Shown here one piece after another: positions 17,593 through 25,995 of a stretch of DNA of 64,000 nt. The stretch comes from Akkermansiaceae bacterium (GTDB taxonomy: Bacteria; Verrucomicrobiota; Verrucomicrobiia; Verrucomicrobiales; Akkermansiaceae). Location of the stretch: positions 434,001-498,000 of the forward strand of contig JAHCBC010000001.1 in NCBI GenBank assembly GCA_019634595.1, given 5' to 3'. The notes under the pieces were generated by a model. The model had not been told where the DNA came from. It searched no databases and saw nothing but the letters and a program-made list of their open reading frames with translations. The position numbers and the translations under genes were made by a program. Position 1 is the stretch's first letter. Each line of letters opens with the position of its first letter.

Positions 17593-19797
17593 ATGAATCG
17601 CATTGTTCTATTGTCACTGGTGATGTCGCTGCGCTCCCTCGCGGGGGAGAGTGCGGATGTGGTCGTCTATGGAGGCACCCCGGCGGGCATCAGTGCGGCC
17701 ATCGCCGCCGCCCGGCAGGGTCATGATGTGGCCTTGATCGACATCAACGCCCACGTCGGCGGCATGGTCAGTGGAGGTCTGGTGGACACGGACATCGGTG
17801 ACCGCGCGACCGTTGGCGGTCTGGCGGATGATTTCCTGAAACGGGTCGCCAAGCACTACCTCGATACCTACGGAGCGGACTCGAAACAGGTCGCCACCTG
17901 CCATAACGGACTGAAGTATGAACCTCGGATCGCCCAAGCGACTTTTGAGGCGATGCTGAAGGAGCAGCCGAAGATCCGCATCTGGAGACAGCACCGCTAC
18001 CGGTCGGTCACGCAGGACGGCGGAAAGGTGACCTCCCTGACGGTGGATGACCTTCAGGGAAAGACGACACGGACATTCAGCGGGAAGGTCTTCATCGACG
18101 CCAGCTATGAGGGTGACCTCATGGCCGGTGCGCTGGTTCCCTACCGCGTTGGACGGGAAAGCCGGACGGAGTTCGGTGAGACGTTGGCCGGGATCAACAT
18201 GGGGCCGGACCAGATCCGCGGCCTGGGTGACCACCGCACCCAGGCCTACAACTACCGGGTGTCCATCACCTCCAACACGGAGAACCGCGTCCTGTTCCCG
18301 AAGCCGGAGATCTATGACCCCGCTCCATGGCGTGAGACCTATGGAAAGCGTATCCTTTCCCAGGGCATCACCACCTTCGCAGGTCTGTATGTGAACGCCG
18401 AGCGGAAGGCGGGGCCGAACGAGAAACTCGACACCAACTGGTGTGACCTCCGCGGTGGTGCGGAGGGTTATGCGGAGGGCGATTGGGAAACGCGCGACAG
18501 GATCGCCGCGAAGCACCGCGACTATTTCCTGAGCCTGCTCTACTATCTCCAGAATGATCCGGAGCTTCCCGCCGCCTTCCGTGAGGATGCGATGAAGTGG
18601 GGCCTGCCGAAGGATGAGTTCGCGGACAACGGGCATTTTCCGTTCCAGCTCTATGTGCGGGAGGGCCGCCGGATGGTCTCGAACTACGTGCTGCGTGAAA
18701 GTGACCTGACGCAGGAGCGTTACAAGCCGCGCGGGATCTGCGCCGGGTCCTACGGCATCGACTGCCACATCGTGCAGTTGATCACGCACAGGAGGGTGCC
18801 GGTGGTGGAGCGGACACGCCACGTGTCGGTGGACAACTACGACATCCCCTACGACTGCATCACTCCGCCGGAGCCGGGCAACCTGCTGGTGCCTGTCTGC
18901 ATCTCCGCCACCCACGTGGCCTATGCCTCCCTGCGGATGGAGCCGGTCTACATGATGCTGGGCCAGGCGGCGGGAAATGCGGCGCACCTCGCCATCACCG
19001 GGAACTCGACCGTGCAGGATGTGGATGTGGAAAAGCTCCGCTCCATCCTCACGAAGGAGGGCGCGGTTCTGGATGCCGGTTACCAGCCGCAGGTGGAGAT
19101 CGTGGCGACACCTTCCAAAGCCCGCCCGGGTGACAGTGTCACTTTTTCGATCAAATCCGGTGACCTGAAGGAACCGATCACCAAGGTATGGTGGGACTTC
19201 GAGGGCGACGGAACCGTGGACGCCACCACGGAAAGCACGAAGCACACGTTCCAGTCGGAGAAGAACCATCTCGTCAGCCTCTTGGTCGAGGACAAGGCGG
19301 GCCTCAGACGCCTCGTGACCGTGGAGGTGCCCGTCGGCGCCGCGCAGCACTCCGATGTGACCGTCGATGAGTTCGACGCCGAGCTGACCGGGAAATGGAA
19401 GGGAGCCTACCCTGAGATCGTCCTGTCGGGTGGGAAACGCACTCCGGATGTCTTCTACGGTCCCGGATCACAGCAGGATATCTCGTTGCGTGGCGTGAAG
19501 GCCCCGGTCTCCGGAAAATTCTCCACCACGCTCCCGCAGTCCGGCCGCTACCGCGTCAGTGTCGCCTTCCGCCCTGCGAAGACGCAAGCCACCAACACGC
19601 CGGTCACGGTGAAGCACGCGGGCGGAACCGCGGACATCACCCTGAACCAGCGCGAGGAAACGACGCCTTTCCCGTGGGTCGGCATCGGTGAATTCGCCTT
19701 CAAGGCGGGGGAGCCGGCGGAGCTTGGGATCTCGAACACCGGCACGGACGGATTGATCGCCATCGATGGCGTCCGTTGGATCTGGCTGGGCCAGTGA
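17593..19797 (+). CDS. FAD-dependent oxidoreductase with PKD and golvesin-like C-terminal domains (paralogue 3)
   Basis: This 734-residue protein is closest in architecture to paralogue 1. It has a short signal peptide, an FAD-binding motif YGGTPAGISAAIAAARQG near residue 25, VGGMVSGGLVDTDIG, and the conserved core ending near residue 490. A PKD-like domain (about 498-580; VWWDFEGDGTVD) and a golvesin-like tail (about 588-734, ending AIDGVRWIWLG) follow. Core wording is closer to paralogue 2 (DHRTQAYNYRVSIT is shared by both), so the tail and core histories differ. It starts 14 bases after paralogue 2 and is the last of the three. Confidence 0.9.
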   Translation: MNRIVLLSLVMSLRSLAGESADVVVYGGTPAGISAAIAAARQGHDVALIDINAHVGGMVSGGLVDTDIGDRATVGGLADDFLKRVAKHYLDTYGADSKQVATCHNGLKYEPRIAQATFEAMLKEQPKIRIWRQHRYRSVTQDGGKVTSLTVDDLQGKTTRTFSGKVFIDASYEGDLMAGALVPYRVGRESRTEFGETLAGINMGPDQIRGLGDHRTQAYNYRVSITSNTENRVLFPKPEIYDPAPWRETYGKRILSQGITTFAGLYVNAERKAGPNEKLDTNWCDLRGGAEGYAEGDWETRDRIAAKHRDYFLSLLYYLQNDPELPAAFREDAMKWGLPKDEFADNGHFPFQLYVREGRRMVSNYVLRESDLTQERYKPRGICAGSYGIDCHIVQLITHRRVPVVERTRHVSVDNYDIPYDCITPPEPGNLLVPVCISATHVAYASLRMEPVYMMLGQAAGNAAHLAITGNSTVQDVDVEKLRSILTKEGAVLDAGYQPQVEIVATPSKARPGDSVTFSIKSGDLKEPITKVWWDFEGDGTVDATTESTKHTFQSEKNHLVSLLVEDKAGLRRLVTVEVPVGAAQHSDVTVDEFDAELTGKWKGAYPEIVLSGGKRTPDVFYGPGSQQDISLRGVKAPVSGKFSTTLPQSGRYRVSVAFRPAKTQATNTPVTVKHAGGTADITLNQREETTPFPWVGIGEFAFKAGEPAELGISNTGTDGLIAIDGVRWIWLGQ

Positions 19798-19879
19798 GAG
19801 GCACCGCCGCGCACTTTCGTGTGATGGGAAACCTCTTGTAGGCCGGGTCGCCCGGAGGATAGGGATGGGGCTGGAATTT

Positions 19880-19910
19880 TCCCCGGGTCCGCGTGATGCG
19901 GGGCCGGGGA
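19880..19910 (+). other. GC-rich stem-loop ahead of the TPR-thioredoxin gene
   Basis: TCCCCGG (19880-19886) pairs with CCGGGGA (19904-19910) and, inside a 2x2 internal loop, CCGC pairs with GCGG around loop GTGAT. It lies in the 137-base gap between the third FAD oxidoreductase and the next gene. There is no T-run, so it could be an attenuating or mRNA-stabilising element rather than a terminator. Confidence 0.4.
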
Positions 19911-19934
19911 TAACCGAACCCATCTTCCTTTCCC

Positions 19935-22088
19935 ATGCCGATGCGCCGATTGCTTCCGTTGCTCTGTTGTCTGCCGCTGCTCCAAGCGGAGGAACCCCTG
20001 CCGGGGCACTCCGACCATGGTCAGGCGTTCAATGAGGGGCCGCGGCAGGCGGCGGTGCTGCTGGAGGGATGTGGCAAGGTGGACTTTCCCGTGACCACCG
20101 GCAGCGGAGAGGCGCGGAAGTTTTTCAACCAGGGCGTCGCCCAGTTCCATGGATTCTGGTTCTACGAGGCGGAGCGGTCGTTCCGGCAGGCGCTGAAGCT
20201 GGATCCGGGGATGGCCATGGGCTACTGGGGATGTTCGCTGGCGAACGTGAACAATGAAAAGCGTGCGGCGGAATTCATCGCGGAGGCGGTGAAGCGCAGG
20301 GATTCGGCCAGCGTGAGGGAAAAGCTCTGGATCGCCGCGTGGCAGAAATTCTACGGCGATCTGAAGAAGGACAAGAAGCAGCGCTACATGGACCTCATCA
20401 AGGATCTGGAGGGCATCGTGCATGAGCATCCGGAGGATGTGGAGGCGAAGGCGCTGCTGGCCTGGACGATCTGGAAGTCGAAGGATGGCGGTGTCGCCAT
20501 GGTGAGTCGGGAGTCGGTGGACGCGTTGCTGCGGGAGGTTCTTGCCAAGGAACCGATGCATCCGGCGCACCACTACCGCATCCATCTGTGGGATGAGGGG
20601 AAACCGGCGCGGGGACTGGAATCTGCGGCCGCTTGCGGGCCATCCGCTCCCACCATCGCGCACATGTGGCACATGCCGGGGCATATCTACGGGAAGCTGG
20701 GCCGCCATGAGGATGCGGCGTGGCACCAGGAAGCATCGTCACGGGTCGATCACGGCCACATCGCCAGGACAGGGATCCGTCCGGACCAGATCCACAACTA
20801 CGCCCACAACCAGGAATGGCTGGTGAGAACCCTGCGGGAGCAGGGCAGGGCGGGGGAGGCGCTGGCGATCGCCAGGAACATGGTGGAGGTGCCGCGCCAT
20901 CCCAAATCGAACAGCCTGGAGAACCCGAAGCACGTGGCATCGCACGGCAGGACACGGTTGCTGGAGACGCTGCTGAAATTCGAGAAATGGGATGAGGTGA
21001 TCGCGCTGGAGGGCTCACGTTGGTTGGACCCGACGGACATTGCTCTGCATGAGATCGTGCGCGTGCGATCCATGGGCGTGGCGGCCTTTTTCCTGGAGGA
21101 CAGGACGCGGTTGGAAAGCAGTCTGGCGGAACTGGAGAAGCTGCGGAAGAAGATCGGTGACAAGGAGCCGGGAGTGGATGAACAGGGTAAGAAGTTGCCC
21201 GACGCCCGCCAGTGGGTGAAGCAGGGGATCGCGGAGCTGGCCGCGCTTGTCGCGATGAACAAGGACGCCGGGGGCAAGGAGATCGCGAAACTGCTGGATG
21301 AGGCGAAGGATACGCCCGCCGAGCGGTTGGTGAGGTATCATCTGAAACGCGGGGACAAGGAGAAGGCGGTGGAGGTGGCTGGCAAGCTGCCGCAGGATGC
21401 GATGGGTCTGGCCGTCCGGGTGGATGTGCTGGCAACCGCCGGAAAAACGGACGGAGCGAAGAAGCATTTCGAGACGCTGCGGAAGCGGAGCGCGGCGATG
21501 GATCGGGATTTGGCGATCTCCGCGAGGATGGATGCACTGGTCGTTGAACTTGGCTTTCCCAAGGAGTGGCGGCTTGCCCCTGAGGTCAGGAAGGATGTGG
21601 GGGAGAGGCCGGAGATGGCCAAGATGGGGCCGCTGCTGTGGGAGCCTGCAGCGAGCAAGGACTTCCATCTGGCGGATGTGGAGGGCCAGATGCGCGGTCT
21701 GTCCACGCTGCGCGGAAAGCCGGTGGTGGTGGTCTTCTATCTGGGCAGTGACTGCGTCCACTGCATGGAGCAGTTGACGGACTTCGCGAAGCGCGCGGAA
21801 GAGTTCGCAAAGCGGGGGATCGAAATGGTGGCCATCGGCAGCGAGGAACCGATGGGCCTGCGGAAGACCGCGGACAAATCGAAAAGCGGCGGCATGCTGC
21901 TCCTGGCCGACCCCGACCTGAAAGTCTTCAAGGATTGGGGATGCCATGATGACTTCGAGGAAAAGCCACTCCACGGCACGTTCCTCATCGACGGATCGGG
22001 CCAGATGCGGTGGATGGAAGTCAGCTATGATCCCTTCCAGGATGCCACGTTCCTCCTGAAAGAAGCGGACAGACTATTGCAGTTCTGA
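19935..22088 (+). CDS. TPR-repeat protein with C-terminal thioredoxin-like (redoxin) domain
   Basis: The 717-residue protein is predicted to be exported (MPMRRLLPLLCCLPLLQA). Helical repeats resembling TPRs occupy about residues 50-560, beginning with EARKFFNQGVAQFHGFWFYEAERSFRQ-type units typical of a PVC family. A redoxin/AhpC-TSA-like domain at about 565-717 carries a CxxC motif in SDCVHCMEQL and PLHGTFLIDGSG near the end. It may be a thiol-disulfide enzyme that maintains exported proteins such as the heme proteins encoded upstream (inference). It closes the same-strand block that starts with the sigma factor. Confidence 0.8.
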   Translation: MPMRRLLPLLCCLPLLQAEEPLPGHSDHGQAFNEGPRQAAVLLEGCGKVDFPVTTGSGEARKFFNQGVAQFHGFWFYEAERSFRQALKLDPGMAMGYWGCSLANVNNEKRAAEFIAEAVKRRDSASVREKLWIAAWQKFYGDLKKDKKQRYMDLIKDLEGIVHEHPEDVEAKALLAWTIWKSKDGGVAMVSRESVDALLREVLAKEPMHPAHHYRIHLWDEGKPARGLESAAACGPSAPTIAHMWHMPGHIYGKLGRHEDAAWHQEASSRVDHGHIARTGIRPDQIHNYAHNQEWLVRTLREQGRAGEALAIARNMVEVPRHPKSNSLENPKHVASHGRTRLLETLLKFEKWDEVIALEGSRWLDPTDIALHEIVRVRSMGVAAFFLEDRTRLESSLAELEKLRKKIGDKEPGVDEQGKKLPDARQWVKQGIAELAALVAMNKDAGGKEIAKLLDEAKDTPAERLVRYHLKRGDKEKAVEVAGKLPQDAMGLAVRVDVLATAGKTDGAKKHFETLRKRSAAMDRDLAISARMDALVVELGFPKEWRLAPEVRKDVGERPEMAKMGPLLWEPAASKDFHLADVEGQMRGLSTLRGKPVVVVFYLGSDCVHCMEQLTDFAKRAEEFAKRGIEMVAIGSEEPMGLRKTADKSKSGGMLLLADPDLKVFKDWGCHDDFEEKPLHGTFLIDGSGQMRWMEVSYDPFQDATFLLKEADRLLQF

Positions 22089-22151
22089 CGCGGGTGGCGA
22101 AGTACTGGAGCGGCGCACGTCGATGCGCCTTCCCGCTGCCGGGAGACGAAC

Positions 22152-22222
22152 GGAGCGCGGACTTCAGTCCGCTTGGCTTCGCAAGCAACGGATTCTCCGG
22201 GGCGGACTGAAGTCCGCGCTCC
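22152..22222. repeat. Perfect 21-base inverted repeat between convergent genes
   Basis: The arms lie at 22152-22172 and 22202-22222 and are exact reverse complements, with 29 bases between them. Each arm contains a near-palindrome, GCGGACT-TC-AGTCCGC. The repeat sits between the stops of two convergent genes (22088 and 22238), where a transcript from either strand would form a long hairpin. It looks like a dispersed REP-type element or a two-way terminator. Confidence 0.8.
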
Positions 22223-22237
22223 ATCGCCGCTCGTCCA

Positions 22238-24436
22238 CTACCCACCTGGCATCCACTCCGGCAGGTCCGCGATGGATTGGCGGGCCGCTTCACTGGTCGG
22301 CACTCCCCATGCCTCGAAGAAAGGGCCGAGATTTTTCCCCGCCGCCTTGGAAAAGCGCACCATCCACTGGTCGCGCTTCTCATCGTCGTTCTTCGGGCGT
22401 TCGTCCTTTGCCAGCGTGCGGTATTCCGCGAAGACCTTCTTGTAGGTATCCCAGCCGAAGGCGGCGCGGAGCTGGTCATACATGATCAGTGCGAGAAACG
22501 GATCCTTCTTCCATCGCTCGAACTTGTCCGGCTGGGAGAGATGTTGCCGCAACTTCGCAGCCACCACCAGCGGTTGCATCTGTTCATGACCGCGGTTCGG
22601 CGGATTTCCGCAGAGCATCTCCGTCACATACAGGGTATAGAGATTGCAGGTGACTTCCACCGTGCCGTCGAAGGTCCAGTCCGGTTGCTGGTGGTTGTGG
22701 CCCAGTTCATGGAAATGCCCCCAGCTTCCCGCCGACAGTCGCTCCAGGTTCGCCGCCGTCTCCGCACTGCCATCGAGATGCGTCATGATCGGATAGCCGC
22801 TGTGCATGTAGCCGCCTGAAATTTGAAGGTCGGGGACGATCCGTTCCGGCCGCTTGCGTTCGTGCGGGATGGTGCTCAGGTCAGCCTGCGCATCCAGCAC
22901 GCGATCCCAGAACTCCAACAGCGCCTTTGGATCATCCACTTTCTCCAGAATGGCCTTTGGCAAGCTCAACACCACTTTCTTCGTTTCCAGTTCACCCCAT
23001 GGAGCCTGGAGATTCCTCATCCGCTCCCAATCCGTAGTGCTGGATTTCCCCAGCACGAAACGGGGTGACTCCACCGCTCCGGAAACCGTGACCTCCATCT
23101 TCATCTCAGGTCCTCCCTGCGGGATCTCGATGTAGATCAGTCCGCCGAACGGACTGGCGACGGCAGTCACCGGTTCCTTCAGGATCCTCCGCATTGAGAT
23201 CTCCGGAGCGCGCTTCCACACGTCCAGATGCCAGATCGTGTCCGTATGGCAGCCGATGCGGACGGCGAGACCCTTGCCGGCGAACTCGGGCGGGATGGAA
23301 ATGCGGACCACCTCCCCGGCGGGTGCGTAAAGGCCCAGTCCCTGCCACTGGGGGACGGACAGGTCGAGGGCAGCGGTGTGCCTTTCGAGCCGTGGGGCTT
23401 CCGCTGGCGTCACTCCGGGAAAGATGCGGGAGGCTTCATGCGCCTTGATCTCCTCCGGTTTCGCCCGTCGCATCGCTTCCAGATCCCGTGTGAGAACCAA
23501 CCGTTGGAGGATATCATCGGGGCGGAGAGGCGTGAAGGGACCGCCCCTGACGGGCAGACCATCAAGCTGCGGTCGCAACATTTCATCGTCCGGCGGCAGC
23601 GAGCGGATCGCATCACCGAGCGTCACGCCGCAACGGTTGAGATGCCCTGCTGCGATGGGTATCCTCCCGCCCGTGTGGTGGAGCAGGGCATCCAGGGCAT
23701 CTCCTGCGTGGATGGCGTGTAGTTCACCGCCAGTAACATAACCCTCCGGTGCCGTCCGGCCCGGTGTCGATGAACTGAAGACGATGCCCGCCTTCTTCCG
23801 CAGGTGGTTCGCGGCGCAGTCCGTGGCCAGCCTCCCACGGTCGTTCCCTCCACGGATCTGGACCCAGCCCCAGCCGGTCACACCCGCGACCAGCCCGCCT
23901 CCCGCACGCGCCCATGTTTCGATGGAATCCACCTGTCCTTCCTCCAGGCCGATGCCGTTCAGGCAAAGCACATCGATCCCGCCGAGATCCAGCGGGCCCG
24001 GCTGCGCAGGCAGGTTCACCGCTTCCATTCCCGCCGCTTGGAAAAACGCCAGCATGCGCGGTGTGTTGTGGATCGCGAACAGCCCGATCCTCGGCTTCTC
24101 CTTGGCTCCCGCCGCCCAGCGGATCGAGTTGACCAGCAACCGTCCCGTGTCCTTCTGATCCACCGATGAAAGGAAGCCATCATGTCCGAACGCGACGACC
24201 CGGCCCTTACCCATCCGTGAGGCCGCCACCACCGGCAGCATCCCGTCCTTTCCTTCCTTCCCGGCCACCACCACGAAGGCCTCCGGACCATACACACAGA
24301 GTCCTCCTGGAACCCCGCCGGTGTTGATCTCCTTCACCTTGTCCAGCAGGACCGCACGGTCAGCGTCGTTGGCGGGACAGGTTGCCACCGCGAACACGGA
24401 CATCAACAAGGCACGGAAAACGGGGAGGAATTTCAT
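22238..24436 (-). CDS. Secreted M60 (enhancin-like) zinc metallopeptidase
   Basis: The protein has 732 residues from the ATG that gives a signal peptide (MKFLPVFRALLMSVFAVATC). The open frame continues 13 codons upstream to 24475. A DJ-1/glutamine-amidotransferase-like region fills about residues 30-270. The M60 domain follows, with the gluzincin motif HELGH at 576-580 and the third ligand Glu594. M60 enzymes cleave glycoproteins such as mucins, so a host- or matrix-glycoprotein substrate is plausible. Family call is confident, substrate unknown. Confidence 0.88.
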   Translation of the reverse strand: MKFLPVFRALLMSVFAVATCPANDADRAVLLDKVKEINTGGVPGGLCVYGPEAFVVVAGKEGKDGMLPVVAASRMGKGRVVAFGHDGFLSSVDQKDTGRLLVNSIRWAAGAKEKPRIGLFAIHNTPRMLAFFQAAGMEAVNLPAQPGPLDLGGIDVLCLNGIGLEEGQVDSIETWARAGGGLVAGVTGWGWVQIRGGNDRGRLATDCAANHLRKKAGIVFSSSTPGRTAPEGYVTGGELHAIHAGDALDALLHHTGGRIPIAAGHLNRCGVTLGDAIRSLPPDDEMLRPQLDGLPVRGGPFTPLRPDDILQRLVLTRDLEAMRRAKPEEIKAHEASRIFPGVTPAEAPRLERHTAALDLSVPQWQGLGLYAPAGEVVRISIPPEFAGKGLAVRIGCHTDTIWHLDVWKRAPEISMRRILKEPVTAVASPFGGLIYIEIPQGGPEMKMEVTVSGAVESPRFVLGKSSTTDWERMRNLQAPWGELETKKVVLSLPKAILEKVDDPKALLEFWDRVLDAQADLSTIPHERKRPERIVPDLQISGGYMHSGYPIMTHLDGSAETAANLERLSAGSWGHFHELGHNHQQPDWTFDGTVEVTCNLYTLYVTEMLCGNPPNRGHEQMQPLVVAAKLRQHLSQPDKFERWKKDPFLALIMYDQLRAAFGWDTYKKVFAEYRTLAKDERPKNDDEKRDQWMVRFSKAAGKNLGPFFEAWGVPTSEAARQSIADLPEWMPGG

Positions 24437-24541
24437 GGGGATACAGTGAAGCCGGAGCATCACTTCCCCGATCATCCCTCACTTTCAATCAGCCCGCCGC
24501 AGGTTGACAAACCATTTCCGGCATCGGCCCGGAAGCACCGC

Positions 24542-25936
24542 TCACAGCCCCAGGATCGCCGCAGCCACGGTGAAGTAGATCAGCATCCCGGAGACGTCCA
24601 CGGTGGACGCCAGCGAGGGTGCTGAAACCACCGCGGGGTCCAGCTTGATAGCACGGGCGCAGATGGGCAGCAGCGCACCCAGCACCGTGGCGGACAGCAC
24701 CTGCACCGTGAGCGCGACGGAGACGGCGGCGGCGAGGTGCGGAAAGTCGAAATCGGCACCCGTTCCGCGCTGGAGATGGGGCAGGATGAAGGTGATGAAC
24801 GCGGCGATGGCCACCGCGAGCGACAGACCGAGGAAGAAGCCGGTGCGGGTTTCCTTCCACGCCACACGGAGGGCGTTGCCGGTGCTGATCTCCCCCAGTG
24901 CCATCGACCGGATGACCATGGTGGCCGCCTGCCCGCCGGAGTTGCCGCCCGCGGCGACGACCATCGGCAGGAACAGCGAAAGCAGCTTCGCTTGGCCGAG
25001 GATATTGTTGAAACGGAACATCACGTAGCCGGACGCGATGGAGACGAACGCCAGGCCGACGAGCCAGGCGACACGGCGTTTATACTGCGTCGTGACCGTC
25101 GTGTTGAGGTAGGAAACCTCCGACTGCTCGCCGGAGATACCCGCGATCTTCTCAAGGTCTTCCGTGGACTCTTCCTGGACGATCTCGAGCGCGTCGTCAT
25201 AGGTGATGACGCCGAGGAGATGATGGAATTCATCGACCACCGGCAGCACCACGAGGTCGTATTTGGAAAGCATGCGTGCCGCCTCTTCCTGGTCCGCGGT
25301 GGCGAGGATATACTCGTCCGCGTCCTGCATGATGTCATGGATGGGGGTGTCCCACGTGTTGAAGGCCAGATCGCGGAGGCGGATCTTTCCGACGAGGCGT
25401 CCCTGGTCATCGACGACGAAGATGCGGGAAAGCGTCTCCGCGCTCTCACGGTCGCGGCGCAGCACGGTGATGGCCTGCTTGACCGACATGTCCGCGGTGA
25501 TCCGGCCGCAGTGGGTGGTCATCCGTCCGCCCGCCGTGTCTTCCTCATACTTGAGGAGGTTCTTCGTCAGCTCCTTGTCCCGGGGGCCGAGAAGGCTGAA
25601 AAAGCGAACCTGCGCCTCCTCGCTGACCACCTGGAAAACGTCCACCCGGTCGTCGTCGGAGAGGTTTCCGAGCAGCACCCGGAGCTGGGCCGGTTTGAAA
25701 TGGTTGAGCGCACCCTCGATGAGGGGGTAGGGGAGTTCCGCGACGAGGTCGGTGGCAAGCTCCGGCCCGATGGTCTTCATCAGGAAGTCCCGGTCCTCGT
25801 CGTCCAGATCCTCGTAGATCTGCGCAAGGTCGGCGTAGTGGACGTCTCCGGCGGCGGCGAGAAGGGCGGAACCATCCCGCGCTTCGATCGCACGGATGAT
25901 TTCGTCATTGGGATCCTGGTCGTCCTCCTCGGCCAC
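24542..25936 (-). CDS. mgtE: Magnesium transporter MgtE
   Basis: The 464-residue protein has the full MgtE layout: an N-terminal alpha-helical regulatory domain (about 10-130), a pair of CBS domains (about 135-255) and five membrane helices (about 285-464). Characteristic segments are VVAAGGNSGGQAATMVIRS and, in the last helices, KLDPAVVSAPSLASTVDVSG with the Mg2+-binding Asp residues. It takes up Mg2+ (and possibly Co2+) at the inner membrane; the cytosolic domains gate the pore by Mg2+ level. No magnesium riboswitch is visible in the short upstream gap. Confidence 0.96.
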   Translation of the reverse strand: MAEEDDQDPNDEIIRAIEARDGSALLAAAGDVHYADLAQIYEDLDDEDRDFLMKTIGPELATDLVAELPYPLIEGALNHFKPAQLRVLLGNLSDDDRVDVFQVVSEEAQVRFFSLLGPRDKELTKNLLKYEEDTAGGRMTTHCGRITADMSVKQAITVLRRDRESAETLSRIFVVDDQGRLVGKIRLRDLAFNTWDTPIHDIMQDADEYILATADQEEAARMLSKYDLVVLPVVDEFHHLLGVITYDDALEIVQEESTEDLEKIAGISGEQSEVSYLNTTVTTQYKRRVAWLVGLAFVSIASGYVMFRFNNILGQAKLLSLFLPMVVAAGGNSGGQAATMVIRSMALGEISTGNALRVAWKETRTGFFLGLSLAVAIAAFITFILPHLQRGTGADFDFPHLAAAVSVALTVQVLSATVLGALLPICARAIKLDPAVVSAPSLASTVDVSGMLIYFTVAAAILGL

Positions 25937-25995
25937 GGGCGAAGCGTGGTGGGATGCCCGCCGCCCGGCAAGGAAAACGAAGTGACAGGTGGAAC

